The notes under the pieces are model-generated. The model had not been told where the DNA came from. It ran no database searches and worked only from the letters and a program-made list of their open reading frames with translations. A DNA stretch of 64,000 nt from Volvariella volvacea V23 (lineage: Eukaryota; Basidiomycota; Agaricomycetes; Agaricales; Pluteaceae): NCBI GenBank assembly GCA_000349905.1, contig KB722740.1, positions 1,279,309 to 1,343,308 on the forward strand, in the 5' to 3' direction. The translations under genes and the position numbers were made by a program. Shown here in pieces: positions 11,360 to 23,041 of the stretch; the stretch's first letter is position 1, and every line of letters begins with the position of its first letter.

Positions 11360-12338
11360 TTTCACACGTACACTACCTTGGATGTTGTAGCCATGATTGT
11401 ATCCACATGCACTGGAAGAAAGCGCATGTGTCCAGTAAAATGTAGTAGATAGCAATACCAGTAATCGCATCAAACTCTGTTGTCTCGTTCGAGAATCGCT
11501 GACAGTATGTTGGCCGAGGGATCTTCGGTCGAAAGTGATCCCATCAGTCCATTAAGTCGAAGCGTCTTGCGCCGAGACAATACACCAAAACACATGCGAG
11601 ATCCTCGTCGATCTGTTCACGCCAGAACGCTAATGGTGTTCTGATCTCATTTACGATGTGGGTCATGTCGTCCTTTCGGAGATGTTAGTGGCTAACTTGA
11701 CAGTGGCCACAGTGCGCTTCCAAAAGGACCTATTAAGCCTGAAAATGCCACGTTGTGTATGGGTGGGGAAATACTTCCAGGTGTAGAAAGCCTTGGTCAG
11801 AGGGGTGAGTACCCTCCTAGGTTTCTTGCACGGTCGATCCCGGTTGTGATACTGAGGCAAACCTGAACCATGTGCACTGTCTCGACAATGTACTTCCTCG
11901 CTTTGTAAACGCTCCGGGGATGCTCCAAATAGGTATAAAATAGCAAACACCGATATATTTACCACTCGGATATATTGACATCGTCTAGCAAATATCACAG
12001 AAAGTTACCAAGCCTACTATATATAGATATTTGTCCTTTTAGAACAATGCGACAAGCAGGTACGAAGGATTAATTCAAGTATTCGACGATCAGAGAATGG
12101 GGTAATAGGGTATTATCGGAGTCACAGCATTTTTTGAATAGTTACACGGTCGGCATCAGCGAAGAGACAGGTAATCAGCCTTAGATATGACCATGTCATG
12201 ACCAAATGGCGTCTACTAAGAGTAAGTTAACCCCCATCAGCAAAATCATTCCAATTCGTCTGGCTACTTTGATAAGAGGAGACCAACGAACCCCGCATTT
12301 CTTTCTGCACACACGACTTCACATTTTCACCGAACACA
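11360..12338. other. Intergenic region between AKR and methyltransferase
   Basis: Nearly 1 kb with no supported gene. It holds a short palindrome GTTAG-TGG-CTAAC at 11684-11696 and a TATATATA run near 12016-12025, about 320 bp upstream of the methyltransferase ATG. The minus-strand open frame 11663-11998 has no recognisable features. Confidence 0.4.
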
Positions 12339-13727
12339 ATGGTTATTGAGGGTCGCTTGATTGATGGACGTGAATTCCATCCTAGCGATAGCAACTACAG
12401 TCTCCCGTTAGTGACATGTTGAACCTTACCTGACAGTAGAGTGCTGAAACCCGACAATACCTGCAGAGTCGACTATACGGAACATCAACGTCTAGGCCTC
12501 CTGCACACTGTGTTGTTGGAAGCAGCAGGTAACTCCCAATGGTACCCATACACGGACTGTCCTTACAATCGGGTCTGCAGGCAATTACCTGGCCCCGCTT
12601 CACGAATGCAGTAAGCTGTTCTGTGCTCTAGCTTATTTCGTTCATGTGACGTTTTGTCTCATTAGGCGATGGGCGTGGCCCAAGTCGTATCGTGGATCTA
12701 TGTTGCGGGAGCGGGCATTGGATTATCGACGTGAGCAACTTGCACCCATTCATATTCAAGACTCCCTATACCCCGGTATAGATGGCACAGGAATTTCCCT
12801 CTGCAGAAGTCATCGGGCTGGATATTGTAACACCCAAGCCGTAAGTTGGTTCAAAATAGCTGGGCTGTTTTGACACGTCAAGTAGAGGTGTTCCCCTACC
12901 GCCGAACTGTAAATTCATTTCTGGGAATGCTAGTAAGTAATCATGTTCAGAACTGCACCACTTGTTCTGAGATATGGTGATCAGCGATGCGACTGCCATT
13001 CGATGATTCAAGCGTAGATTACGTTCAAATGCGCACAGTTCCAAGCGTGGGTCATTTTTTTCCGGTTCGATGCGATTTTTAGTGCTGAGACTCGGTAGCT
13101 CCCAGAGCGGGTGGAAATTCTAAAGGAAATAGGGCGTGTCCTGAAACCAGGTGGGAGACTCATGGTTCGTCTTGTCATTCAAGCTCAACGCGCGAGTAGG
13201 AGGTTTCGTGGGATTCATTGAGCCCTCAGCATCGTTCTCCGGAAAGCTTAACGCGCGATCACCTATGCTGATAGAAGTTGACCGTCTAATGATGGAATCT
13301 CCTCACACACCAAAGGCCAAGGTAACCACGAAGGACGGAAATAAGACGTGGTCAATTGCAAGCTTGTTGAAAGGACTTATTGAGAGTGCAGTCAACCAAG
13401 ATGGAAGTCCCTTATTCGAGGCGGTACATGACAAGACGTTCCTGGTGCCAATTGGTCCATGGCCACAAGGTTCGTCTCTGGACATTACACAGGAGCGTTT
13501 CACGTACTCACGCTTTGCTAGATCCAGCGCAGGCAAGGATTGGCGCGATGAATGCTGAGGTACAAATCAACTTGGTCAAAGCATTTGGCCCACTTTTCCT
13601 CAAGAACAATTTGTTGACTGCGGCGGAATTTGACAAATTATTTGAAGAGGTCAAAAAGGAGGTAGCTGATCTGAGCCTGGAACTCCAGATTCCATTCACA
13701 TATGCGTGGGGGCGTCGGCGTCAATAA
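12339..13727 (+). CDS. LaeA-like SAM-dependent methyltransferase
   Basis: A class I S-adenosylmethionine-dependent methyltransferase of the fungal LaeA/TAM-domain type. Eight or nine exons join to give an N-terminal HPSDSNYSLPR segment, EHQRLGLLH, and SAM-binding motif I (IVDLCCGSGHWIID). These are followed by FPSAEVIGLDIV with its acidic motif II residue, CKFISGNAMRLPFDDSSVDY, the helix RVEILKEIGRVLKPGGFVGF, and a C-terminal substrate-binding part ending FTYAWGRRRQ-stop at 13725-13727. Motif I reads CCGSG rather than the common GTGTG. In secondary-metabolite clusters such proteins usually methylate an oxygen or carboxyl group of the product. A LaeA-like regulatory role is possible but less likely for a cluster-embedded copy. 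Same strand as the AKR and P450-3. Confidence 0.88.
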
Positions 13728-14134
13728 CCAAGTATTTTGCTTGTTAAATTTGCGAGAAGCTCCGCAATTATTTGTATATATTTTGGTGTATTTGATTCTC
13801 CGATCGGCCTGGACCGAGATCCACGTAGCGGCTAACCGGTTTGCAATTGTGATCTCGCGAGGCAAGGTCTCCTGGGACCATGAGAAGCAGTCGGTATGGG
13901 ACCCAAATTGATCATCAGCTGTGCCACCCTAGCGCACTATCGGCATAGCTTGCGATGCACACGCTGGGCTCAAGAATATCAATATGCATTTCTTATGCGG
14001 AGTCAATTTACTAAAGGAGTTTATTGAGCCAGGTTGAGCTCTGTTATAATGTCAAGGTGTCCACCGGCTCAATTTCGCATTCCCCGTACATTCCTCTGGG
14101 GGTGGATCACTAGGACCACTCGTATCACGCCACG
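13728..14134. other. Intergenic region upstream of P450-3
   Basis: About 400 bp separating two plus-strand genes, AT-rich and without coding signal. It should hold the methyltransferase terminator and the P450-3 promoter. Confidence 0.4.
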
Positions 14135-16324
14135 ATGGGATTAGCACTATACTCTATCGCGATTCTCGCTGTGCTGTGGGTACACCACTACATCCAGAGT
14201 CGCAAGTATCTTCGCGGGGTGCCTGTTCCTGTAAGTAAAGCTCATGCTTTGAACATACGTCTTGCTCAGAGACTTGCTATTATCAACAGTCCGGAGCATC
14301 GTGGATATGGGGGCATGAATACCAGATCTGGGACCAGACAATTGGAGCGGCTTATACAGCATGGATGGAGAGCCTGAATACTCATGTGCTAAGGATTCGT
14401 GGCGCGTTGCAGAAACCAGACATTGTAAGTCCCATTGGTTTGAGCAGCACAACCAGAGGCCTTATTTTATTCTAGCTCGTAGTAGCGGACCCACTGGCTA
14501 TTACCCACATTATGCAAAGGAAGATTTATGACTATCGTCAGTCGAATGAGTTGCATCTGCATGCGCTCTACTAATCAAGTCAACAGCACATAGCGAGTCC
14601 GTTAGGTCCCGTATTGCGCGTCTCCTTGGAAAGTCGCTAGGGTGGGTTGAAGGAGAGGCGGAACACAAGCGCATGAGACACCTGGTCGCGTCTTCGCTAT
14701 CACCGGAAGCAATTAAGGCTGGCGCACACCAAGTCTTTACGGCAGCAGACAATGTTGGTGGACCCCGTCGCGCCCTCAAACCAGCTCTAATTACCCCGTA
14801 TACAGCTTGCTTCTTCATTAGAGCAGCATGTCCTTACAAACGCAGGATCTGCAACCATCAGTGCCATCGACTGGTCGAATCTTGCAACGTAACACCCAAG
14901 TCCTATTCCGTCGCAATTTCCTCCAGCTAATTCCTTTTAGCCTTGATGTTATAGGAAGGTTCGGTTTCGGACACGATTTCGAGGGTGGCCGAAGTGGCGA
15001 CGCGGTAAAGATCATGGGTGCATGGCGCGCAATGGCCAAGCTGGGCATGTCTCGTAAGGGATTCGTGGTATGAATGACTTCACGATCAAAGTCAATTATT
15101 GCTGAGTGATCGATATGCAGGCACTTATGTTTTTGCGGCGCTTCCCTTTCTTGAACTCTCTACCTCTGCAGGCTCTCAAGGCACAAGGAGATGTCAGGAA
15201 GACAATTCATTCTGGTGTGGCTAAAGAGCTACTCCGACGCGACACAGACGGGATCATTTCCTCGGGCGGCAATGATCTCCTTACTCGGCTCGGTATTCCA
15301 TTACTATTGTTGTGCTTTCTCTTTTCTAACCAAATCTATAGTTGTAGCTCATGAGTCGGGGAAGATAGGCCACGATGAACTCCTGGATCATGTACGTTTT
15401 GAATCGCTGACCACATGAACGACTTACTAATGCTCCACACAGATTAGTATGTTCATGTTGGTGCCGTTTCTCCTCTCCGTTCCTTCCGCTATCCTGAACG
15501 TTTCGAACCAGCATGGCCGGTTCTGAAACGACCTCGCAAACGATTGGATACGCACTTTGGGAACTGGGCCGCAATCCCGATGTGCAAAGGAAACTTCGTG
15601 AAGAGGGTTTCGCCTTTTCATCGGACCCTACTTATGATGACATCCAAGGGAAAATGCCGTATCTAGATGCTTTTGCAAGAGAAACGTATGTTGGACGGCC
15701 TATGGGGTTAAGACTTTCTGACCAATTTATGTGATGACAGACTTCGCATGCATCCCGCTGCTCCTTACATGGAACGGGTGTCCGTCAAGGATGACATCTT
15801 GCCCTTGAGGCACCCTATCACCCAGAAGGATGGAACAGCAATAACAGAGGTAGCAATTAAAGCTGGTCAGGTATGTTTTGGTTGAACCTATGACCAGTAT
15901 TGCAATTATCTGAAAGATGTCTAGACTGTAGTGATCCCCATCTTCTCCATAAGTCGTGAGAGCGCTGTATGGGGAGACGGAACAACTTTCCGACCTGAAC
16001 GATGGCTTGAGCCGCTTCCGCCACAAGATGTCCTCACAAAGGGATGGTCCAACACCCTTGCGTTCAGCGACGGCCCGCGAAATTGCATTGGTTACAGACT
16101 AGGTAAGTTCCGTACTGTGTTCGCATTATTATTAGCACTCACATCACCGGCGATTGCAAGCATTGTGCCAGTTCAAAGTCATCATATTCACGCTGATCCG
16201 ACGATTTGAATTCCACGATACTGGAGCTCAAATCAAAAACAAAGTCACGTCTAGTATGCAACCTTATGTGGTAGGAGAGGAAGAGAAAGGTCCTCAGCTG
16301 CCCGTTAGAGTAACGATTCACTAA
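14135..16324 (+). CDS. Cytochrome P450 monooxygenase (P450-3, distinct family)
   Basis: A full-length P450 from a different family than the other two. The N-terminal anchor is MGLALYSIAILAVLWVHHYI, followed by RGVPVP. Recognisable pieces in order are SWIWGHEYQIW, GEAEHKRMRHLVASSLSPEA (C-helix region), FSLDVIGRFGFGHDF, the I-helix MAGSETTSQTIGYALWELGR, the K-helix ExxR (FARETLRMHPAAP, across an intron), and TFRPERW. The heme loop AFSDGPRNCIGYRLA contains the Cys ligand. The last exon gives GPQLPVRVTIH-stop at 16322-16324. The gene has ten or more short introns, including one inside the sequence coding for the I-helix approach. The loop FSDGPRNCIGYR differs from FGYGRRVCPGR of P450-1 and FGFGRRVCPGK of P450-2, so it probably oxidises a different position or intermediate. 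It is convergent with the UbiA gene. Confidence 0.9.
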
Positions 16325-16858
16325 GGTTTAATGACATTTGCTTTATATTTCCTTTCGGACGCTTCTTGATTGGAACTGTAGGGATGCAATGATACATCTG
16401 TCTATGCTTCTGTGCGCTTGGGCCTCCGTGTAACCCGTTATTACATGAGTACAAGTCGCCTTACGTGTGACATCTGGTGTAGTGCCAAGAAAGCTCGACG
16501 CCACCGAGGAGAAACCGATGCAGTACACCCTTCCATTTTCAGTAGTGCGACGATAGGTGCATTCAAATCATTTCAGCTCTTAGTTACCACTTCGTCAAAC
16601 CAGTCCTCACTCGTAAACGAAACGCATGAAACTTGCCTTGGTAGCACACAGCACATGCATCAGAATCAAAAGAATCCTTGCTATTGGACATGGGGCCCGC
16701 TATTGATAAACAGGAGCTGTCAAAATTTTATCAAAAGAACACAAGAAATCAATGCTAAACGAAGGAGAAAGTGTGATGCTAAACATGATGATAAAGAAAA
16801 ATGCTATTGCTACAATGTGATCTATCCATAATGCATAAGGGGGAGAAATGAGGTCAGA
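16325..16858. other. Convergent intergenic region, P450-3 / UbiA
   Basis: A 534-bp stretch between convergent 3' ends. The open frame at 16412-16831 has biased composition (Lys/Asn/Cys-rich) and no family resemblance, so I treat this as untranslated or terminator DNA. Confidence 0.4.
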
Positions 16859-17912
16859 CTACCAGATCAAAGCACGTAGGCGAGCGTTCGCGGGAAGGAT
16901 GTGGGCCACGACCAACCATATCTACAGGTTGCAGAGGGATGAACGTTGTTGAGCGGCAATGAGTATGATGATGATTGACGGCGACTATCAAGGGGGAGGA
17001 CTTACATTGTACAACAGATAAGAGCGTTTGTCGTTTTGCACATCACGGAATCTGAAATACCGAGCCCCGACAAAGCCACCCATACCGAAGAACATTGCAG
17101 CACTAACAGGACCTAGACCCCAAAGTGCAGCCAGTATACCCGACCACACCAGGAGTGCCGCTAGGATGGAAACACGGGAACCCTCGGGGGCAATGATAGG
17201 TATCGTGCGGCGCCCGGAGAGTTTATCTCCTTCGACGTCGGCGAAATCTTGGGCATGAATTGTCGTGAAGATGATCAATGTGCTGCTGACTAGCGCAATG
17301 CACGCCGTTTTATCGAGGCTACGTGTAGGGGCTATAAGGAGTTAGCGGCATTTCTTGTGGGGGTGGAGGCCACTTACAGAGAACGAGTGTTGCGCCAAGC
17401 TCGAAAGTGGAATATCCGCCGACGTTGCATAAGTTCTTCAGTATGGGATGACCGCTCAGGTCAAAATCGTCATGGACGATCTCGACTAGCGTGAGTGCAG
17501 CACTTGCGGCGACTACACGAGGACCGAAGAACGAGGACAGGAAGAGGCACCAGAACATTAACAACCAACGGAGGATCCGAGCCTGTCGTACGGTCACCCT
17601 ATTTGAGGGTAGTGGCCGCCATGGCTTATTGAGTATGTCCTGATCCCCACTGAATGTTTGATTGGACACATTCGCCTGTAAGAGGTGGAACCAAATCCAC
17701 ACGAGTGTGTCCACCAGGGGCCGTACACCAGAGTAGGGTGCAGCTACTGCGGCGAATATCGTCTTGAATTATTAACACTGGTCAATTGCAAGACATTGCA
17801 TACAAGCTATGGTACTTACCACGGGGAAGAAGATGGTCTTGTAGTCCGACCTTGTGAACAGGTAAATGGTCTCAAGGTGATGCCGAGCAGTTGATAGAAG
17901 TGAACGACTCAT
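16859..17912 (-). CDS. UbiA-superfamily membrane prenyltransferase or terpene cyclase
   Basis: An integral-membrane UbiA-superfamily enzyme of 288 codons from exons 17912-17820, 17762-17378, 17331-17006 and 16921-16859; the sum is an exact multiple of three. It acts on an isoprenyl diphosphate through two Mg2+-binding Asp-rich motifs. The first is in NQTFSGDQDILNKPWRP, the second in HAQDFADVEGDKLSGRRTIP. The N-terminal segment ETIYLFTRSDYKTIFFPV and the C-terminal NIWLVVAHILPANARLR are typical of the basidiomycete members. Several hydrophobic helices separate the motifs. Known fungal members include aromatic prenyltransferases and the UbiA-type beta-trans-bergamotene cyclase of fumagillin biosynthesis. 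As no PKS or other core enzyme is nearby, a terpene-cyclase role is plausible but unproven. It is divergent from P450-2. Confidence 0.93.
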
Positions 17913-19057
17913 TGGACTGGATTTCGGTGGGGATTCAGACAGTGTGTCATTCACCACGAGGTTCGGATTTATAGCATGCCTGAAGGACCTCCTGAAGTCG
18001 CATCCATTTTCCCGTCGAGATTTTCCTGTAGGGTTATGGGGGTAATCACGATTTCCAAATGCGAAAATGCAAATAACAGCGAATCGACCACCAGGGATCT
18101 GTTGTCGATATTGCGTGGGTTTAACCAACAGATCAACCTGAATGTCTCCACACTGCAACATCAGGTGGGTTGGTAAGATCACAGATAAGGAGAAGCAGGC
18201 GTGGGTTTCCCTGTTCACCAATTATCCAATCTCAGTTCAAACTTGCCAGAGGATAGCCTCGATTATTCGTGGGAGAAACCAAGCAATAGCATCACGGACA
18301 AGGGATCTCCTTCTGGCTCATTCTGCCACCCTTGAAATGCGCATGGTCTGGCCAAACCAGTACCAACGGTTAAGCGGGTACAGAATATATTTGGAAGGCT
18401 GTATGCGAGGACGACGCGATCGGCAATACGTCGCTGTGTTGGATGAGTAATTTTTTCCTACCAGTGCACAGGGATACGGTAGGAATCTCCTGGACAATGA
18501 TATCACATCAGTAATTTGGCTGACAATGGTGTCCTAAAACGTTGCTCATCTCTGATTTTCTGGAAGAAAGATTATTTCTGCAAGCTTACGAGACGATATC
18601 TCATCTCGGAGGTGAACAATGGTCGCTTCCTTCGAACGCCGAACGGAAACTTATGGTCACCAACATGAAGCCCATCGCTTTGGAAGTGCATGCCCGTGCG
18701 ACATCACTTGGCGGTGTAATGGGAATCAAAGGAAAAATCACGTAGGTTGCGGCACTGAACAAACGGGGGCGAAGAAGATTGGCACAAAGTAGACGCGTGG
18801 GAACAAATGGCGACTAACCTGGTGGCAATAGATGACAAATAACCCCAAATAAGGATTCGGACTTGGTTTTTGATGTGCAAAACGTGGAAACACCCATTCG
18901 TGGCGGACACAGGTTCGACAATTTCATGCCCTCAATTCTGTTAGCGATGGTCGCTGCAGTGTGGGATTTTTCGGGTGTTGAATGAATTCATGCCATCCAC
19001 CTTTAAGGCTAACAACCTGATGAGTGGTCCTGGATAGTGACATCCCCGCAATCGACC
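17913..19057. promoter_or_regulatory. Divergent promoter region, UbiA / P450-2
   Basis: An interval of 1,145 bp between the divergent UbiA and P450-2 start codons. It must contain both promoters. I found no exon that splices or shows a family motif; the open frames here are short and overlap on both strands. Confidence 0.45.
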
Positions 19058-21234
19058 ATGTTTCTCGACGTCCTGGCCCTTGTTGGTGCTGCTATCGTAG
19101 TGCTACTCTGGCGCCGTAGGCAGCGCTTTTTGAGCCTATCAAAGGGCTTTCCCCTCCCCCCGGGTCCACCAGGGAAGCCGGTTATTGGCAATCTACTTGA
19201 TATCCCCCGGCACAGAGCATGGCACAAGTTTCTCGAATGGAAACAGGAATATGGTGAGGGGTTCCAGTGAGATTCCTTCTCATTGTTAATGGGGAAGCAG
19301 GGGACATGGTCTATGTGGAGGCCATCGGAAATGGTATCCTAATTCTCAATACCATCGAAGCAGTAAACGACTTGCTGGATCGAAGACCAAGCATTTACTC
19401 TGACCGTCCGACGTTCGTCATGGTTGGGGAGCTAATGGGTCTGGACAATGTAAGAGTAGACATCGCACGTCGCATAAACTGACACCTGAGTCCTCGGTAG
19501 AGCATTCCAATGCTCCAGTGGGGCCCGACACTGAAGCAGCACCGTAAATTGACCCATATCACCTTGAGCCCCGAAGCTGTCAAGAAATATCATATCGTGC
19601 AAGAAGACATTGTGACTATGTATCTCAAAAGCTTAATCGACACGCCGAGTGACTTTGTATCCCAACTCCGTTTGTAAGTGTAGTCCCTCCTACCCAGAGT
19701 AAATATATCGTTAATCCATGATCGCTTTGTTTGATAGAACCGCTGGTAGAATTATTATGTCTGTTACCTATGGACTCCCAGTGCAAACTCCGGACGATAT
19801 TGTAAGATACGTTTACCAATACCCTGCTCAGCATATTAATAATTCTGCTAGTACATTACCGAAGCAGAAGACACCATGGAGATGATTGGAAAGGCGACGG
19901 TCCCGGGCGCGTTCCTGGTGGATCTCCTTCCATTCCGTGAGTTGCTTCTTCGCGTTGGTCAAAACGCCTAAACCAACCTATTTCCGCTTCTATGGAGTTA
20001 AACGGCTTCCGTCCTGGGTGCCTTTTAATACCATTCCCGAGACTGGGGAGATGGGACGGAATAAGATATACAGCATGGTCAGCCGACCATATGAACATGT
20101 TAAGCAAGAGCATGCCGCTGGCACCGCATTACCGTCATTTACTCTGGATTGTCTGGAAAGTGTTAAGTCTGGAGAATCTAAACTACCGCCCGATGAAGCA
20201 GACCATATCATCAGATGGGCTGCAGGAGCTATGTATGGAGGTATGTCGTGCTTTTGTCATCAACAAGTTCGAGAACTGAATAAACCTCGCAGCGGGTGGT
20301 GAGAGTGTAAGCATCGCAGCCTCTCCGGACCGGGCAATCCTGAGTGACTATTTTCCAGACATATGCTACAATCCTAACGTTTATCCTTGCCATGGCATGG
20401 TTCCCGGATGTTCAGGACCGAATTCGGGAAGAAATTGACCAAGTCGTCGGTCAAGGGAGACTACCCGCTACACAAGACCGACCCAACATGCCATACGTAA
20501 ACGCTACGATTAAAGAAGCACTGCGGTGGAAATCGGCGCTGCCACTGAGCATCGCTCGACGAACAAAGACGGCAGACTTCTATAATGGTAAGCATGAGAT
20601 GACGTGTACTAGCTCTTCATAAGCTCCACCTAACAATTGGGTGATCGGCTAGGATATTACATCCCGGAAGGAACAATCGTGCTTCCAAATGTCTGGTAAG
20701 TCTTGACGAAACGCGCGCGAACATAAACTGTTTACCATCGCGAAACCCCAGGGCGATCTCCAAAGATGACAAGTCTGGAATCCCGTCCCACATTTTCTCC
20801 CCGGAGCGATTTCTACGGGAGGACACAAAGGATCTGGTAACCGACCCCTATTCCTACGCGTTCGGCTTTGGACGGAGGTGCGCGTCGTCTTTCTACCTGC
20901 AAGCGCATCAGCTAAACTCTGGAATATTGAATCTGATTTGCAGAGTGTGCCCTGGGAAATACCTAGGAGACAATAACTTGTTCCTCCTCATCTCTGGCTT
21001 GATGGCGTCGGTCGTTATTGCGCAGAAGAAAGGCGCCGATGGGAAAACTATCCCTCTTGATCCACAATTCACGAGCGGTTTGGTCAGGTACGAGTAACTG
21101 GCTATTCTTGTGGGCGCCATCCACTTACCGGCGTTTCCTTTTTCAGCCATCCAGAACCCTTTGAAGTCGATATTACTCCTCGGTCACCCGAGGCCGCAGC
21201 AATTGTTCGAGAGCGTGCAGCCCAGGTAAATTGA
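19058..21234 (+). CDS. Cytochrome P450 monooxygenase (P450-2)
   Basis: A full-length microsomal P450. The membrane anchor [18 protein letters not shown] is followed by RRRQR and the hinge [12 protein letters not shown]. Further marks are [14 protein letters not shown], the C-helix [11 protein letters not shown], an I-helix motif AGGEST (Glu and Ser replacing the more usual Asp and Thr of AGxDT), the K-helix ExxR (IKEALRW), and the heme loop FGFGRRVCPGK. An internal stretch [11 protein letters not shown] matches this fungal group. The C-terminus is [18 protein letters not shown] and stops at 21232-21234 after QVN. The last residues could change if GTAAAT at 21226 is a donor. It is related to P450-1 and divergent from the UbiA gene, the arrangement expected if it performs the first oxidation of the UbiA product (inference). 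Confidence 0.92.
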
Positions 21235-23040
21235 TTTTAGAGAGTATGATACCTCGATGGCGCCCTGTACCGTATGCACAGAGTTGATAATATCATACTT
21301 GATTCCTAGCCGTAAGCCTACCCATCTTCTTTTGTCTGGACTGAATCACCGCTCCCACCGGTAATTCGAAGCATTACAGAAAACATAGTTTGGCTGTCCT
21401 CGTGGACATCAGGACAGAATATTGAGGGCAAATCAGGGTAGTAAGGTTTCCTCTCGGGGATACTTAATAAAAAGAGATCCAATCTTTTCATAGTGCCAGC
21501 TGGCTTCGGCGTCTCCCTTTATAACGAAACTCTAAGAAACGATCACCGCTAGTTTATTTCTTGAATGAGATAGATCCAAGTGCGCCCACCCGTACGATCG
21601 CATGTAGGTACCTTCGGGGTCGTCGCTCCCAGCGCGGATAGATCTCGCCCCAGAATTATTTTTTTTGTTCCCATGCATAATTTATGATGATCAGCAGGAA
21701 GTAGTGCGTTTGTGAAAGGGGAGGGAAAGAGAATTTTGCAAAAAAAAAAAACAACTGGCACCGATGAGATGGCAATCATTGCCAAACGAATGGTGACTGA
21801 ATGTTAAAAAAAATGAAGATCAGAGAATCCAAAGAGAAGAAGAGAAGACGAGGTGGTCGAACATCAAGGAGGTATTTATCAACGTGTCCACGGATTCAAG
21901 TGTAAATCCATGTATTCATTTTTCTTCTGTCCTGATTTGAGCATTCCCATAGTCTTGTGAAGCGTATCAATTGTACAAATGATGTAGATATGCACGCTCC
22001 TTCATAGAGTTCACCTCAACTGAGGGAACCGAACACTTGACAGTACTCCCAACCCCTGACCCATAAGATTAGGAACCTACAGAGTGACTTTACAGCATGC
22101 AATTATCGCGCGGCGTTCGTTGTATTTATTTCCTGCATGGCACTCTCAAGGTAGATCATGCTAGAGCTACAAAGCGGGTTATACCGTTGTTTCAATTGAA
22201 AAACAATATGCAAAACGAGGAGTTACGAGAGTAGCTCTTCAAGTTACCAGGCGTGCAGTCAGCAAGGTAAGAGTCCTGGTAAAGAACGTAACGGGGCCAT
22301 AACCAACTACAAATGTAGAGAAGTTTCCTTCAATTCCAACATAACGCCAGCTCTTTTTTTTTAATTCCAATTATGGTGTTGTTTTAGAAACGATAGACTT
22401 ACTGAAAGAAAATACATGATCAGCGGTTTTGTAAACTCCGAGTCGATCTGAGCGAAATCGGACATTAAACATAACTTGTACATGATATTGGCGGAGGTGT
22501 ATGCAGTGAGCCCAATTTGAGGGGTAAAAGAGCTCAAAGTTGTCGAACTAGACGTTCACAAGGACACGTGCGCTCCTAGAAGCTTTCAAATGGTTGTGAT
22601 AAGCGGCACTGCCCGGTGGAGGGAAGCAGAAACACCTAAATTTGGCATCTCCTGCCAAAAGCGCTGGACAATATTTCGTGCTAGTGGATCCATCGTCGTT
22701 TCAAAACAGCTGTAAAGGCGGACCATGTCTAATGGCATATAAGGACAAAAAGCGGTCATACATCAAAATGTAAAGGATGTTGTAAAGTAACCTAACCAGG
22801 AGCGTAAGACTAGTCGCAATAGGAAAGAAAGGTAGATACAGGAAAAATAAGGGGAAAGGGTAGACGGATAACGGACAAATGATACGCATAGACAAACTGC
22901 AAAAGGGGTACATAGTATAGAGGGCAAGTAGACAACAGGTAACTCAGAGGTTCAGATACTTCAGACATATGAAAATAAAACGCAGCCAATCTGCATTACG
23001 TCCGCGGGCACTTCGTGTTAAAGACAAATTGATGCAGAAA
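21235..23040. other. Gene-poor AT-rich interval at the right border of the cluster
   Basis: About 1.8 kb with no open frame that resembles a protein and with scattered homopolymers (for example a 12-A run near 21739-21750). It separates the biosynthetic block from housekeeping genes and forms a natural cluster border. Confidence 0.5.
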
Positions 23041-23041
23041 G

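Noticed and set aside
21739..21750. A12 homopolymer as a retroposed poly(A) tail
   Set aside because: No coding remnant or target-site duplication beside it; the interval is generally AT-rich.
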